Part shown: positions 41,246 through 50,225 of the stretch, piece after piece | Position numbering within the stretch: position 1 is the stretch's first letter | How the letters are laid out: each line of letters begins with the position of its first letter | NCBI RefSeq assembly: GCF_004123835.1 | Contig: NZ_MZMU01000010.1 | Span: 310,001-374,000, forward strand | Direction: 5' to 3' | DNA length: 64,000 nucleotides | From: Rhizobium leguminosarum | GTDB taxonomy: Bacteria > Pseudomonadota > Alphaproteobacteria > Rhizobiales > Rhizobiaceae | Translations under genes and position numbers: made by a program | Notes under the pieces: generated by a model | What the model was told of the DNA's origin: nothing | The model's input: only the letters and a program-made list of their open reading frames with translations | Databases searched by the model: none

Positions 41246-42151
41246 ATGCCGTTCGAAGCCATCATCATCGGCGGAAATTTTGCGGGCCTGTCGGCAGCCA
41301 TGCAACTGGCCCGGGCGCGGCGGCGGGTTCTGCTTGTCGATGCCGGCGCGCCGCGCAATCGTTTTTCTGAAGCCTCGCACGGGTTCCTCGGCCAGGATGG
41401 ACAAACGCCGGCGGCGATCATGCGGGAGGGAAAACGGCAGCTTTCGCTTTATCCGACCATCACCATCCGCGAGGGGAAAGTCGTCCGGGCGCAAAGCGAT
41501 GGTGACGCCTTCATCGTCGGCACCGAAGACGGCGGTGAAGAACGAGCCGCGCGCATCGTGCTCGCAACCGGCGTCAGCGACACGCTGCCCGAAATCCCCG
41601 GCCTCAAGGAGCGATGGGGCCGCTCCGCGCTGCACTGCCCCTATTGCCACGGTTTTGAGGTCGGCGGCGGCAAGCTCGGCGTTCTCGCAAACCATCCGCA
41701 TTCGGCCCATTCGGCCATGATGATCCCGGACTGGGGCACAACCACCTTTTTCAGCCAAACGCTGTTCGAGCCCGATGAAGAGCAGTTGGTGAAGTTGACC
41801 GCCCGTGGCGTCCGCGTCGAACGCAGCCCTATCGTCGAATTGTTGGGCGACGATCCGAAGCTTGAGGCCGTTCGCCTCGCCGATGGCCGCGTCGTGCCGC
41901 TCGATGCCGTCTTCGTCGCGCCGAAAACGACGATGGCGAGCCCGGTTGCCGACCAGCTCGGCTGCACCTTCGACGACGGCCCGTTCGGGCCGGTCATCCG
42001 GACCGGTGACAACAAGGAAACCACCATCAAGGGTGTCTTTGCCGCCGGCGATGCGGCAAGCGCCATGCACAATGCCACGCTCGCCTCCGCCTCAGGCGTG
42101 CTCGCCGGCGTGCACTGCCATCAATCGCTTGTCATGCAGTCGGTCGCCTAA
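41246..42151 (+). CDS. Thioredoxin-reductase-like FAD/NAD(P) oxidoreductase with CPYC redox motif
   Basis: A 301-residue flavoprotein of the thioredoxin reductase fold. FAD motif AIIIGGNFAGLSAAMQLARA is at the N-terminus, the dithiol motif is CPYC in ALHCPYCHGFEV near 136-147, and VFAAGDAASAMHNATLASASG is the C-terminal FAD contact. The CPYC motif and adjoining HGFE are typical of the GliT/HlmI type of thiol oxidoreductases rather than TrxB (CATC). In those, the pair oxidises dithiol natural products; here the substrate is unknown. The NADPH-binding region is less clear. Start ATG 41246 with GAGGAGAA upstream. Likely controlled by the Rrf2 protein. Confidence 0.83.
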   Translation: MPFEAIIIGGNFAGLSAAMQLARARRRVLLVDAGAPRNRFSEASHGFLGQDGQTPAAIMREGKRQLSLYPTITIREGKVVRAQSDGDAFIVGTEDGGEERAARIVLATGVSDTLPEIPGLKERWGRSALHCPYCHGFEVGGGKLGVLANHPHSAHSAMMIPDWGTTTFFSQTLFEPDEEQLVKLTARGVRVERSPIVELLGDDPKLEAVRLADGRVVPLDAVFVAPKTTMASPVADQLGCTFDDGPFGPVIRTGDNKETTIKGVFAAGDAASAMHNATLASASGVLAGVHCHQSLVMQSVA

Positions 42152-42235
42152 GGCAGAAACAGCAAGTTAAACGGATTGAATTCTTCCCCAGCAGGTCAAG
42201 GACCTTCACGTCCACCCTCGTAACCCTCGAGGGTG
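42148..42235 (-). pseudogene. Decayed 3' end of an FkbM-type methyltransferase gene
   Basis: Read on the minus strand, this segment aligns with the last codons of the intact FkbM gene at 51220-52098. One frame gives VKVLDL (FkbM: MKVRDL). After a single missing base, the next frame gives GEEFNPFNLLFLP followed by a stop (FkbM: GEFDQYNVLFLP, stop). The DNA match continues a little upstream. Only about 85 bases survive. The stop codon overlaps the stop of the oxidoreductase gene in a convergent arrangement. The rest of the gap (42236-42405) shows no gene. Confidence 0.75.
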
Positions 42236-42405
42236 AAAATCTCAACGCGTTAATCATTGCTTTTAAAATAATGAGCCGATGCAACCGACTTATTGCAATT
42301 TCTACGTTTGAATTGTAGCTGTTTTGATCTGAATGACTATCAAGCAAGACGATGGTGAGACCGTGGATCACCGCGCTTGCAGCGAGCAGAAACGGGGGTA
42401 TTAAA

Positions 42406-42852
42406 ATGGGGTTTACTGAAGCTGTTCGGACAGTTCTGACGCAGAAATATGCAACCTTCTCTGGCCGGGCCTCCCGCTCGGAGTTCTGGTGGTTTCAGCT
42501 GTTCTACGTGCTTGTACTGATCGCATTTTTAATCGTGGCCGGTTTGGCCGGTGCCTTTTCCGATACTCAGGATGGACCTTCGTCGCTGTTATTCGCTTTC
42601 GGGGGCGTTGGCGGATTGTTCGCGCTTGCAATGTTTTTGCCGCAGATATCTCTTCAGGTTCGCCGCTTCCATGATCGCAACATTTCCGCTTGGTGGTATC
42701 TCGCACTGTTTATCCTGAGCATGATTCCCGCCGTCGGGTTCATTGCGGGCATCGCGATGCTGGTGATTACCGTGCTCAGGGGCACAGAAGGCCCAAACAA
42801 GTTCGGGCCGGATCCGCTGCGTCCGGAAATAAGAGCAGAGGTCTTTGCCTAG
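42406..42852 (+). CDS. DUF805 membrane protein
   Basis: A 148-residue inner-membrane protein of the DUF805 family: an N-terminal amphipathic segment TFSGRASRSEFWWFQLFYVL (the DUF805 signature), then three further helices, RFHDRNISAWW between the second and third, and a C-terminal PNKFGPDPL tail. The function of the family is unknown. Start ATG 42406 is taken because the signature follows at once; ACGGGGG lies upstream. It lies four bases before the DUF4129 gene and seems to be the first gene of the MoxR operon. Confidence 0.82.
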   Translation: MGFTEAVRTVLTQKYATFSGRASRSEFWWFQLFYVLVLIAFLIVAGLAGAFSDTQDGPSSLLFAFGGVGGLFALAMFLPQISLQVRRFHDRNISAWWYLALFILSMIPAVGFIAGIAMLVITVLRGTEGPNKFGPDPLRPEIRAEVFA

Positions 42853-42855
42853 AGC

Positions 42856-43611
42856 ATGGCCATCCGCAACCTCGGCCTGCTGGTGGCTCCTTTGCTCGCC
42901 ACCTCAGCTCAGTTTTCGCCCGTACAGGCGCAGGACAGCGACAGTCAGCAGGTGGGCGGCGGCGATCATCAAAGGAGCGCCGCCGGAGCCGATTATGCCT
43001 CGCAGTGCCAGCTGAATGGATTGCGCTGCACGCTCGTCTATGGCGACGCCTCTGTAAAACCCGAACCGGCGTCGAATACGACCAAATCGTCGCCACAACG
43101 CAAGCCGTTGATGATCCCGCGAGAGCCGGTCGTCAGTGGTCCTCTGGCGGTTGCCATCGTGCTTGTCGGTCTCATCGTGGCCGTCGGCTTGTGGATACGC
43201 TTCGGAAATGGCGGTGTCTTGCTCTCGTCTGCTCCACGCGACATCAAGCGGCAGGGTGAGGCGCCGGAAAGCTGGCGCACATCCGCAGACGAAGCCCAGG
43301 AAAAGCCGAGCGACTTCCTGCTACGCATTGCCGCCATGGCGGATCGCCGGCAGGCGCTGGTCCTGCTGCTCAGACATTGCCTGCTTCACGCGGCTGATGT
43401 GACGGGAACACGGCTTTTCCGTTCGGATACGGAACGGGCCGTTTTCGCCCGCCTGCCGGAAAACATGCCCGACCGCGATCGCCTCGAAAATTTTCTGACT
43501 GCAGTGGAACTCGTTCACTACGGCGGCCGCACGCTCGCGGAAAGCCATTTCGGCGTCCTTCTCGCTACGGCGCGCGGCTTGCTGTCATCGGGCCGAGTGG
43601 CCAATGCGTAA
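42856..43611 (+). CDS. DUF4129-type membrane-anchored protein
   Basis: A 251-residue protein with a signal peptide (MAIRNLGLLVAPLLATSAQF..VQAQ), a periplasmic segment with two cysteines, one membrane helix (about 95-115, VAIVLVGLIVAVGLWI) and a cytoplasmic C-terminal domain: RRQALVLLLRHCLLHAADVTG, TERAVFARLP and LVHYGGRTLAESHF. This C-terminal part matches the DUF4129 domain usually found next to MoxR, DUF58 and DUF4350 genes. Its function is unknown; it may be a scaffold of the MoxR system. It overlaps the next gene by eight bases. Confidence 0.72.
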   Translation: MAIRNLGLLVAPLLATSAQFSPVQAQDSDSQQVGGGDHQRSAAGADYASQCQLNGLRCTLVYGDASVKPEPASNTTKSSPQRKPLMIPREPVVSGPLAVAIVLVGLIVAVGLWIRFGNGGVLLSSAPRDIKRQGEAPESWRTSADEAQEKPSDFLLRIAAMADRRQALVLLLRHCLLHAADVTGTRLFRSDTERAVFARLPENMPDRDRLENFLTAVELVHYGGRTLAESHFGVLLATARGLLSSGRVANA

Positions 43612-44878
43612 CTCGGGGCCTCTTCTGTTTCTGGGGCTGTTGCTTGTGCTGGCGGCGCTGGCAGTCTTTGTGCTGTCGCGCGGCAGCGATTTCGACCGCT
43701 CGCCGCTTGGCAACAAGGGGTTGGAATCGTGGCTGCAAGCCAAGGGTATCCCTGTCGTCCGATCCGATCCCCATGTCGCCCGGGCACGTTCGGAAATCTC
43801 GCTGCGGATCATTCCCTTGTCGATAGGCCAAGGCGAGGCTGTCGCACCTCAGGCAAACGAGGAAGCGGATGACGCAGGCCCGGAAAGCCCGATCCGGGAG
43901 TCAAACCGCTATGCGCTGCCGACGCTGATCATTTTGCCGAAATGGCGCGGCAGCGTGTCGACGGATGGTGTTGCCAGCACATCGAGACTGGTCGATCTCG
44001 CCGATATCGGCGGCGAACTCGACACGATCGGTTATTCAGATTTTGGCTTCGCCCGCAGCAGCACCGATTTTGCAGAGGCGCAGCCGCAGCTGAAATCGGG
44101 CCAGCCCATCAAGATCGCCCTCTATCAGGCGCAAACCTTCGAACGATCGAGCCTCCCGAGCGGTTGGGAGGAGCTCGCGGGCACGGCATCGGGTGCACTG
44201 CTCCTGCGTGGCGAGGACGACCCCAACGTCTATCTGCTATCGGATCCGGACCTGTTGAACAATCACGGATTGGCTCTCGCCGATAACGCCTCCTTTGCCG
44301 TGTCGCTCGTCACGCTGTTGCGCGGTGCGAGCGAGAAACGGCCGGTCTATCTGGATACGGCCGGCTTGCCTTTGGATAGCGAGAAACCGGTGGATGAGGG
44401 CCGGACTTACGAGCGCTCGGCCTCCGATTTCAAGCGGTTTTTCGCTTATCCGCTGTCCGTCATCTGGGGAGTGCTGCTCGTCGTTGCGGCCATTTGTTTC
44501 TGGCGCGGGGCCCATCGCTTCGGGCCGGCTTTGCCGGAGGCATCCGCAAACACCGAGCTGTCGAAGACCGCCGCGATCGAGGCGACGGCGCGTCTGCTGC
44601 GCCTGTCGGGCAATGATGGCCGAATGACCGGACAGTTCGTGCTGCATCTGCTGGCGGACAAGGCGCAACTGGTCTTCGGCCCCGGAGCCGGAAACGAGGC
44701 GGGCATAGAGCGGCTGTTTCAACGCCTGGCGCGCCGCGATCAGGCGGCGGCGAAGGCACTGCATTCGTCAGCGCAGGCGCTGATTGATCGTGGACATCGG
44801 ATGACGCGGGCGGATCTGCACCGCAACCTCGAAATTTTTAGAAAATCGCTGGGGAGCACTGACCTTGGATCTAGGTGA
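43604..44878 (+). CDS. DUF4350-type membrane protein
   Basis: A 424-residue protein with one N-terminal helix (PLLFLGLLLVLAALAVFVLS), a large periplasmic domain with the family opening SPLGNKGLESWLQAKGIPVV, a second helix near 280-300 (LSVIWGVLLVVAAICFW) and a cytoplasmic tail of about 110 residues. DUF4350 is found almost only with MoxR operons, often between DUF4129 and the ATPase. The role is unknown. The end overlaps the MoxR start by 14 bases, implying translational coupling. Confidence 0.75.
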   Translation: MRNSGPLLFLGLLLVLAALAVFVLSRGSDFDRSPLGNKGLESWLQAKGIPVVRSDPHVARARSEISLRIIPLSIGQGEAVAPQANEEADDAGPESPIRESNRYALPTLIILPKWRGSVSTDGVASTSRLVDLADIGGELDTIGYSDFGFARSSTDFAEAQPQLKSGQPIKIALYQAQTFERSSLPSGWEELAGTASGALLLRGEDDPNVYLLSDPDLLNNHGLALADNASFAVSLVTLLRGASEKRPVYLDTAGLPLDSEKPVDEGRTYERSASDFKRFFAYPLSVIWGVLLVVAAICFWRGAHRFGPALPEASANTELSKTAAIEATARLLRLSGNDGRMTGQFVLHLLADKAQLVFGPGAGNEAGIERLFQRLARRDQAAAKALHSSAQALIDRGHRMTRADLHRNLEIFRKSLGSTDLGSR

Positions 44879-45821
44879 ATTTCGCAATCTTATCGCTGCG
44901 GTTCGTGGCGAAATCGGCAAAGCGGTGCAGGGGCAGGATGCGATCATCGATCTCGTCCTGATCTCGATCTTTGCCGGCGGACATTGCCTGGTCGAAGGTC
45001 CGCCCGGCACGGCCAAAACCCTGCTGGCCCGGTCGGTCTCTGCCGCCATGGCGCTGCAATATCGGCGCATCCAGTTCACGCCCGACCTGATGCCCGGCGA
45101 TGTTCTGGGCGTCAATCTCTTCAATTTCCAGACAAATCAGTTCCACCTGACCAAGGGCCCGGTCTTTACCGACATTCTTCTCGCCGATGAGATCAATCGC
45201 GCCCCGCCGAAGACGCAATCGGCCCTGCTGCAGGCGATGAACGAGCGGATGGTCACGCTTGACGGAACCGATTATTCCCTCGGGCCGGATTTCTTCGTGC
45301 TTGCCACACAGAACCCGATCGAGCAGCAGGGCACCTATCCTCTGCCCGAAGCACAGCTCGATCGCTTCCTGTTCAAGCTTGTCGTCGATTTTCCCAGCCG
45401 CGATACGGAAATTGCCATTCTGTCCAAACACGCGACGCAGGCGCTGAAATCAGACCTGCGCAATGCCGGCATCCGTCCGCTTGTCACCAGTGCCGCACTT
45501 GCCGAAGGGCGGGCGCTGATCGATGCGATCCATCTGGACAACACGATCCTGACCTATATCGTCGACCTGGTGCGCGCCACCCGCTCCGATCCCGACATTC
45601 TCTACGGTGCGTCCACCCGCGCGGCCGACGCTGTTGCATCGGCAGTGCGCGTGCGCGCGGCTTTCGAGGGAAGGGATTACGGCTTGCCGGACGATGTCCA
45701 GGCGTTGCTGGTGCCTGCCTTACGTCATCGCATCGTGCTTTCGCCCTCCGCGGAAATTGACGGGCGCACGCCGGACGAGGTGCTGCGCAATATCATGAAC
45801 CGCGTGGATGCGCCCCGTTAA
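44865..45821 (+). CDS. MoxR-family AAA+ ATPase
   Basis: A 318-residue AAA+ chaperone-like ATPase. Walker A is GPPGTAKTLLA (about 45-55), Walker B LLADEINRAPPKTQSALLQAM, the sensor 1 region VLATQNPIEQQGTYPLPEAQLDRF, and the C-terminal lid domain follows. MoxR proteins work with von Willebrand A proteins (here DUF58) in metal insertion or complex maturation and are often linked to envelope stress resistance. The start is a TTG at 44865 with GGGGAG upstream, within the preceding gene; no ATG is available at the right place. The gene is intact and central to the operon. Confidence 0.93.
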   Translation: MDLGEFRNLIAAVRGEIGKAVQGQDAIIDLVLISIFAGGHCLVEGPPGTAKTLLARSVSAAMALQYRRIQFTPDLMPGDVLGVNLFNFQTNQFHLTKGPVFTDILLADEINRAPPKTQSALLQAMNERMVTLDGTDYSLGPDFFVLATQNPIEQQGTYPLPEAQLDRFLFKLVVDFPSRDTEIAILSKHATQALKSDLRNAGIRPLVTSAALAEGRALIDAIHLDNTILTYIVDLVRATRSDPDILYGASTRAADAVASAVRVRAAFEGRDYGLPDDVQALLVPALRHRIVLSPSAEIDGRTPDEVLRNIMNRVDAPR

Positions 45822-47135
45822 ATGCGGCCATCCTCCACTCTGATCGCGCTCGTTCTGATGTCCGCCGCGGTGACGGTCTTCACCAGCGTGTGGTGGCGCG
45901 ACATGAGCTACCTCTTGCTCCTCATGTGGCTTGTTCTTGCAGCCCTCACGGTCGCCGATCTGGTCATCTCCAACCTGGCGGGCAGGATGACGATCGATTT
46001 CGATCTGCCGCCGCAAGGCTTTGTCGGCCACACCACCGCGTTCACGGTCGGCATCCGGCCGCGAAAGGGCGCGCTGCCTCAGAAAATCGAAATCCGGCTC
46101 GATCTCGCTCCCGAGCTGGTCGTCGACGAAATCAGATGGCTCAACCCAGCATCGGGTGCCGGGGAGGTCAAGGCCACTCTGGACCTTCATCTGACCCGGC
46201 GGGGACGATACGCGATCAACGACTTGTGGCTGAAGTGGCCATCGCGATTGAAGCTGCTCGAGATGATCGCGAAGATGCCCGTCGGGAAAGAGATCGCCGT
46301 CCAGCCCGACATATCGCCGGTGCTGTCGGGAGCGATCAAGACCCAGATCCTGCCGCTGGAGGCCGGCCAGAAGGATTTGCGGTTGCGTGGCGAAGGATCG
46401 GAGTTCCACCAGCTGCGTGAATTTGTAAGCGGCATGGATCCGCGCAGCATCGATTGGAAGCGGTCGGCGCGCATGCGCAGTCTCGTCGTGCGCGAGATGA
46501 GGGCCGAGCGAAACCACCAAATCATCCTCTGCGTCGATTCCGGACGGCTGATGGCCGAACAGCTAGCCGGCTTCACGAAGCTCGATCGCGCCATCAATGC
46601 GGCGCTGGCCATGTGCTGGGGCGCAGGCCTTGCCGGCGATCTTGTGGGTTTTTATAGCTTCGACAGCCGCCCGCGTCTCTTCGTGCCGGCCTTGCCCGGC
46701 CGAGCAGCCTTTCCGCGGCTGCAGACGGTGTGCGCCGGTCTGCGCTACGAAACGCAGGAGACCAACCATACGCTGGGACTGACCCACCTTTCGGGACGCC
46801 TGAAGCGACGTTCGCTGATTGTGATATTCTCCGATTTCGTCGACACCATCACGGCGGAGCTGATGATCGAGAACATACAGGTGCTCGCCCGGCATCACTT
46901 CGTTGTCTATGTCGCCCTGCGCGATCCGATGCTGGCCAAGCTCATCGAACCCGAGGAAACGACGCTCGATGCCGTCGCCCGATCGGTTGCGGCGCGCCAG
47001 ATCCTTCAGGAGAGGCGCGCCGTCATGGAAAAGCTGGCGCGTCTCGGCGTGCTTTGCCTCGACAGTACGCCGGAGGCACTGACCTCGGATCTCATTGCGC
47101 GCTACATCGAAATCAAATCCCGTGAGATGATATGA
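45822..47135 (+). CDS. DUF58 (von Willebrand A-like) protein
   Basis: A 437-residue protein with two N-terminal helices (about 8-52), a beta-rich region, and then the DUF58 core GEGSEFHQLREFVSGMDPRSIDWKRSAR followed by a VWA-like domain with IILCVDSGRLM. The MIDAS motif DxSxS is altered (DSGRL), so metal binding is uncertain. DUF58 proteins partner with MoxR ATPases. It follows moxR without a gap and overlaps the SpoIIM gene by four bases. Confidence 0.88.
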   Translation: MRPSSTLIALVLMSAAVTVFTSVWWRDMSYLLLLMWLVLAALTVADLVISNLAGRMTIDFDLPPQGFVGHTTAFTVGIRPRKGALPQKIEIRLDLAPELVVDEIRWLNPASGAGEVKATLDLHLTRRGRYAINDLWLKWPSRLKLLEMIAKMPVGKEIAVQPDISPVLSGAIKTQILPLEAGQKDLRLRGEGSEFHQLREFVSGMDPRSIDWKRSARMRSLVVREMRAERNHQIILCVDSGRLMAEQLAGFTKLDRAINAALAMCWGAGLAGDLVGFYSFDSRPRLFVPALPGRAAFPRLQTVCAGLRYETQETNHTLGLTHLSGRLKRRSLIVIFSDFVDTITAELMIENIQVLARHHFVVYVALRDPMLAKLIEPEETTLDAVARSVAARQILQERRAVMEKLARLGVLCLDSTPEALTSDLIARYIEIKSREMI

Positions 47136-48211
47136 TGGATATCGGTATCGACGGCAGGATAGAGAAGGGTATTGCGGCGAATGCCGCGGCTGTTCAGAAC
47201 GATACGCTTCGCTCGGCCCGCTTCCGGCTGGAGCGCGAGGCACACTGGCGTCAACTGGACGAACTCGTGACGCGTGCCGAGAAAGGGGGCGCAGCCACGC
47301 TCGGCTATGATGAAGTCCGCAATCTCGCCACCGGATACAGGCAGGCGATGAACTCGTTGAGCGTGGCGCGCGATATCTCTCTCGATCGCGCTCTGATCGC
47401 CTATCTGGAAAGCCTCTGCGCTCGGGCCTATCTCGTCGTCTACGCCCCGCAGGAAAGCCTGGGCGGCCTGATGTCGCGCCTGCTGTTGCACGGCATTCCC
47501 CAGGCCGTGCGGCGCTCTGCCCTGCCTTTGTTCATCGGCTTCCTGGCGCTCATTCTAGGCGCGCTGGCCGGATACAGGCTCTGCACCAACGACCCGAGCT
47601 GGTTCTATACCTTGGTGCCGCCCGAGATGGCCGACCAGCGCACGCCTGATGCCTCGACCGAGTACCTCCGCTCGACCATCTATGGCGATGAAGGGCATGA
47701 CAGCGACCGGCTGGCCGCATTTTCCGCGTTTCTCTTTTCTCACAACACCACCATCGTCATCCTGATCTTCACGCTGGGTGTTTTCGTGTCGGTGCCGAGC
47801 TTCATCCTGACCTTTTACAATGGTCTGATCCTCGGCGCGTTCTTCGCGATGTTTAATCAGAGGGGGCTGGGTTACGACGTCTTCGCCTGGCTCTCGATCC
47901 ACGGCGTCACCGAGCTTGCGGCTATCGCCATTGCCTGCGCCGGTGGGGCAAGGCTCGGACTTGCCGTTCTCCTTCCCGGTGCCAGAACGCGAAAGGAAGC
48001 CTTGCGCCACCAGGCGCATGATGCCGTCAAGCTCGCCATCCTGGCGGCGCTGATGCTCGTCGCCGCCGCCTTCATCGAAGGGTTCCTGCGCCAGCTGATA
48101 CAGGATCCGCTCTGGCGCATCGTCATCGGTTGGGGGATGGGCCTCTTCTGGGTGAGCTGGCTGCTGCTTGGAGGTCGCCAAAGCAAAGCTTCGCGTGAGG
48201 TAGTGCGATGA
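47132..48211 (+). CDS. SpoIIM/DUF95-family integral membrane protein
   Basis: A 359-residue membrane protein with a cytoplasmic N-terminal domain (about 1-125, HWRQLDELVTRAEKGGAATLG is its recognisable opening) and about six helices. The family core is FLFSHNTTIVILIFTLGVFVSVPSF, LTFYNGLILGAFFAMF and LSIHGVTELAAIAIACAGGARLG. SpoIIM acts in Bacillus sporulation, but this branch occurs in MoxR operons of non-sporulating bacteria and has no known role. It overlaps the RDD gene by four bases. Confidence 0.85.
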   Translation: MMDIGIDGRIEKGIAANAAAVQNDTLRSARFRLEREAHWRQLDELVTRAEKGGAATLGYDEVRNLATGYRQAMNSLSVARDISLDRALIAYLESLCARAYLVVYAPQESLGGLMSRLLLHGIPQAVRRSALPLFIGFLALILGALAGYRLCTNDPSWFYTLVPPEMADQRTPDASTEYLRSTIYGDEGHDSDRLAAFSAFLFSHNTTIVILIFTLGVFVSVPSFILTFYNGLILGAFFAMFNQRGLGYDVFAWLSIHGVTELAAIAIACAGGARLGLAVLLPGARTRKEALRHQAHDAVKLAILAALMLVAAAFIEGFLRQLIQDPLWRIVIGWGMGLFWVSWLLLGGRQSKASREVVR

Positions 48212-49107
48212 ACCGAACAGACAAGGAAGGCAAGCGCGTCGAGCAGTTCATCCCGCCGGAGGGCGTCCCGATCACCTTCGCCATTGCCTCGATCGGAACC
48301 CGTTTCGGCGCGCAATTCCTCGACATCGTCTTTACTTCGATCATCATATTCATCGTTGCTATCGCCATCCTCTTTACAGGCGTGCTGCCCATGACGGCGG
48401 AGGCGATGCTCTTGGTGATGCTCGGTTTTTTGGTGCAGACCCCCTACTACATTCTCTCGGAGCTCATCTGGAACGGACGCACGCTCGGAAAAAAAATCAC
48501 GGGGATCCGTGTCATCAACATGGACGGACGGCGGCTGACGCCGCACCAGGTGACTGCACGCAACCTGATGAAACAGGTGGAGATTTTCGCCCCCATGGGC
48601 CTCTTGGCTTCGGTCGGCACGCAGTCTGCCTGGGAAAACGGTCTGACGAGCCTCTGGCTTCTAGTGGTGGTCATCGTCCCCTTCACCAACCGACGCCGGC
48701 AAAGGCTTGGCGACATCATTGCCGGCACCCTGGTGGTCGACACTCCGCGCTCCGTGCTGCTCGCCGACCTCGCGCTGTCTGCTCCTGCCGCCGTCTCGTC
48801 GCAGGCGGAATTCGAATTCTTGGCCGAGCATCTCGATATCTACGGCAAATTTGAGCTGCAGACCCTGGAGGACGTGCTTCGCGACTCGACAAAGACGTCC
48901 AATCACAAAGAGATCGAACAGATCGTGCGAACCATTACCCGAAGGATCCGGTATGAAGACACCGTGAAGCGCGGCCAGGAACTGGTTTTCCTGAATGAGT
49001 TCTACCGCGCCCAGCGCGAGCATCTGGAAAGCTTGAAGCTTTTCGGCACGCTTCGCGAAAACAAATATCATGAGCATTCGCGATCAGAGGCGAAGAAACT
49101 GGTTTGA
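48208..49107 (+). CDS. RDD-family membrane protein
   Basis: A 299-residue protein. The RDD domain is at about 25-180: RFGAQFLDIVFTSIIIFIV, SELIWNGRTLGKKITGIRVI and RRRQRLGDIIAGTLVV, with about four helices. A C-terminal cytoplasmic tail of about 110 residues (EFEFLAEHLDIYGKFELQ...) is charged and may bind a partner; its end is rich in Glu, Arg and Lys. The RDD family is linked to transport or membrane stress but poorly understood. It is the last gene of the operon; 49108-49292 shows no further gene. Confidence 0.85.
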   Translation: MNRTDKEGKRVEQFIPPEGVPITFAIASIGTRFGAQFLDIVFTSIIIFIVAIAILFTGVLPMTAEAMLLVMLGFLVQTPYYILSELIWNGRTLGKKITGIRVINMDGRRLTPHQVTARNLMKQVEIFAPMGLLASVGTQSAWENGLTSLWLLVVVIVPFTNRRRQRLGDIIAGTLVVDTPRSVLLADLALSAPAAVSSQAEFEFLAEHLDIYGKFELQTLEDVLRDSTKTSNHKEIEQIVRTITRRIRYEDTVKRGQELVFLNEFYRAQREHLESLKLFGTLRENKYHEHSRSEAKKLV

Positions 49108-49292
49108 AGCGAGCCACATCGCCCGAAATTGCCCGCCTCCTCTCCCTGAGTGTTCTGTTCCCTGCTGCGATATATGCGGCATACGCATATTTCCCCTCTG
49201 GCGACTTGTGCGCTCAAGGAGACATCTAAAGCATCTTCGATAAACGCGGAGTCGGCTTGAGGAGTTATGCGAGAGACAGCGCGCTTACGGAC

Positions 49293-50225
49293 TCAGCTTC
49301 CAACGTCAATCGCCGATGACATATCCATCGCCGCCGCGACAATGGCACGTCTCAACCATATATGCCTGGGCGCGTCTTGCTGGCGCGCGTGCCAGGCGAG
49401 GCTCATCGTGAAGATCCCAAGATCGAGGGGCGGCGGCAACGATACGAAGCGCCTCATGTTGGCGGCGGCTCGTGCCAGGCTCGATGGCAGGGTCATGATG
49501 AGGTCCGAGCGAGCGGCGATCTCGACCGCCGCGAAGAAGTTCGGCACGCGCAGCTTCACTCGTCGCGTTCGCCCCATCCGCGCAAGTACCTCATCGACAG
49601 GTGCAAGCCCGACGCCGGTAACGCTCACCACGATATGCTCAAGCGCCAGAAAGCGGTCGAGCGTGAGTTTTTCGGCGAGCGCAGGGTGATGCGCCCGCAT
49701 GAGCGTCACGAGTTCTTCGTCATAGAGGCCGCGTCGACGAATGCCGGCCGGCGCGTCGTCGATCAGCGCCACCATCGCATCCGCCACGCCGTGCTCCAGC
49801 GCTTCGATCCCGTTCGTGCCCGGCGCGACAATATCGAGATCGAGGGACGGTGCCTCGCGGGCAAGGCGAGCGAGCAAATGCGGCGTGAGCGTGGCGGCCT
49901 GGAGATCAGGCATAAGCAGCCGGATTCGACCCGTCGCCGTCGCGGGATCGAACGAGTTCGCTTCCAACAATTCTCCTACGCCTGCCAGTATCCTGCGCAG
50001 CGCCGGACGCACCTCTTCGGCACGAGAGCTGAGGACGTAGCCGCCCGGCCCATCGACCAGCAGCGCGTCCGAAAACAGCGTGCGCAATCGGCCTAACGCA
50101 CGGCTCGCGGCCGGCTGGCTCAAGCCGAGCCGGTGGGCGGCCCGTGTGACGTTCTTCTCATCCAGCAGCGCCTCAAGCGCCACCAACAGGTTTAGGTCGA
50201 TCCGGCGTAAATTCACTTGGTGCAT
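49293..50225 (-). CDS. LysR-type transcriptional regulator
   Basis: A 310-residue regulator: helix-turn-helix at about 10-65 (LDEKNVTRAAHRLGLSQPAASRALGRLR), then the effector domain, with the family-typical length. It belongs to the NodD/NahR-like branch by its opening RIDLNLLVALEALLDE. It is divergent from the NmrA-like gene, the usual arrangement for a LysR regulator and its target. Start ATG 50225 (MHQVNLRR) was preferred over ATG 50243 because the operator-like TGCATG...CATGCA sits there; the choice is uncertain. Confidence 0.88.
   Translation of the reverse strand: MHQVNLRRIDLNLLVALEALLDEKNVTRAAHRLGLSQPAASRALGRLRTLFSDALLVDGPGGYVLSSRAEEVRPALRRILAGVGELLEANSFDPATATGRIRLLMPDLQAATLTPHLLARLAREAPSLDLDIVAPGTNGIEALEHGVADAMVALIDDAPAGIRRRGLYDEELVTLMRAHHPALAEKLTLDRFLALEHIVVSVTGVGLAPVDEVLARMGRTRRVKLRVPNFFAAVEIAARSDLIMTLPSSLARAAANMRRFVSLPPPLDLGIFTMSLAWHARQQDAPRHIWLRRAIVAAAMDMSSAIDVGS

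Noticed and set aside
47132-48211. Sporulation gene, suggested by SpoIIM similarity
   Set aside because: No other sporulation gene is present, and this family branch occurs in MoxR operons of non-sporulating bacteria.
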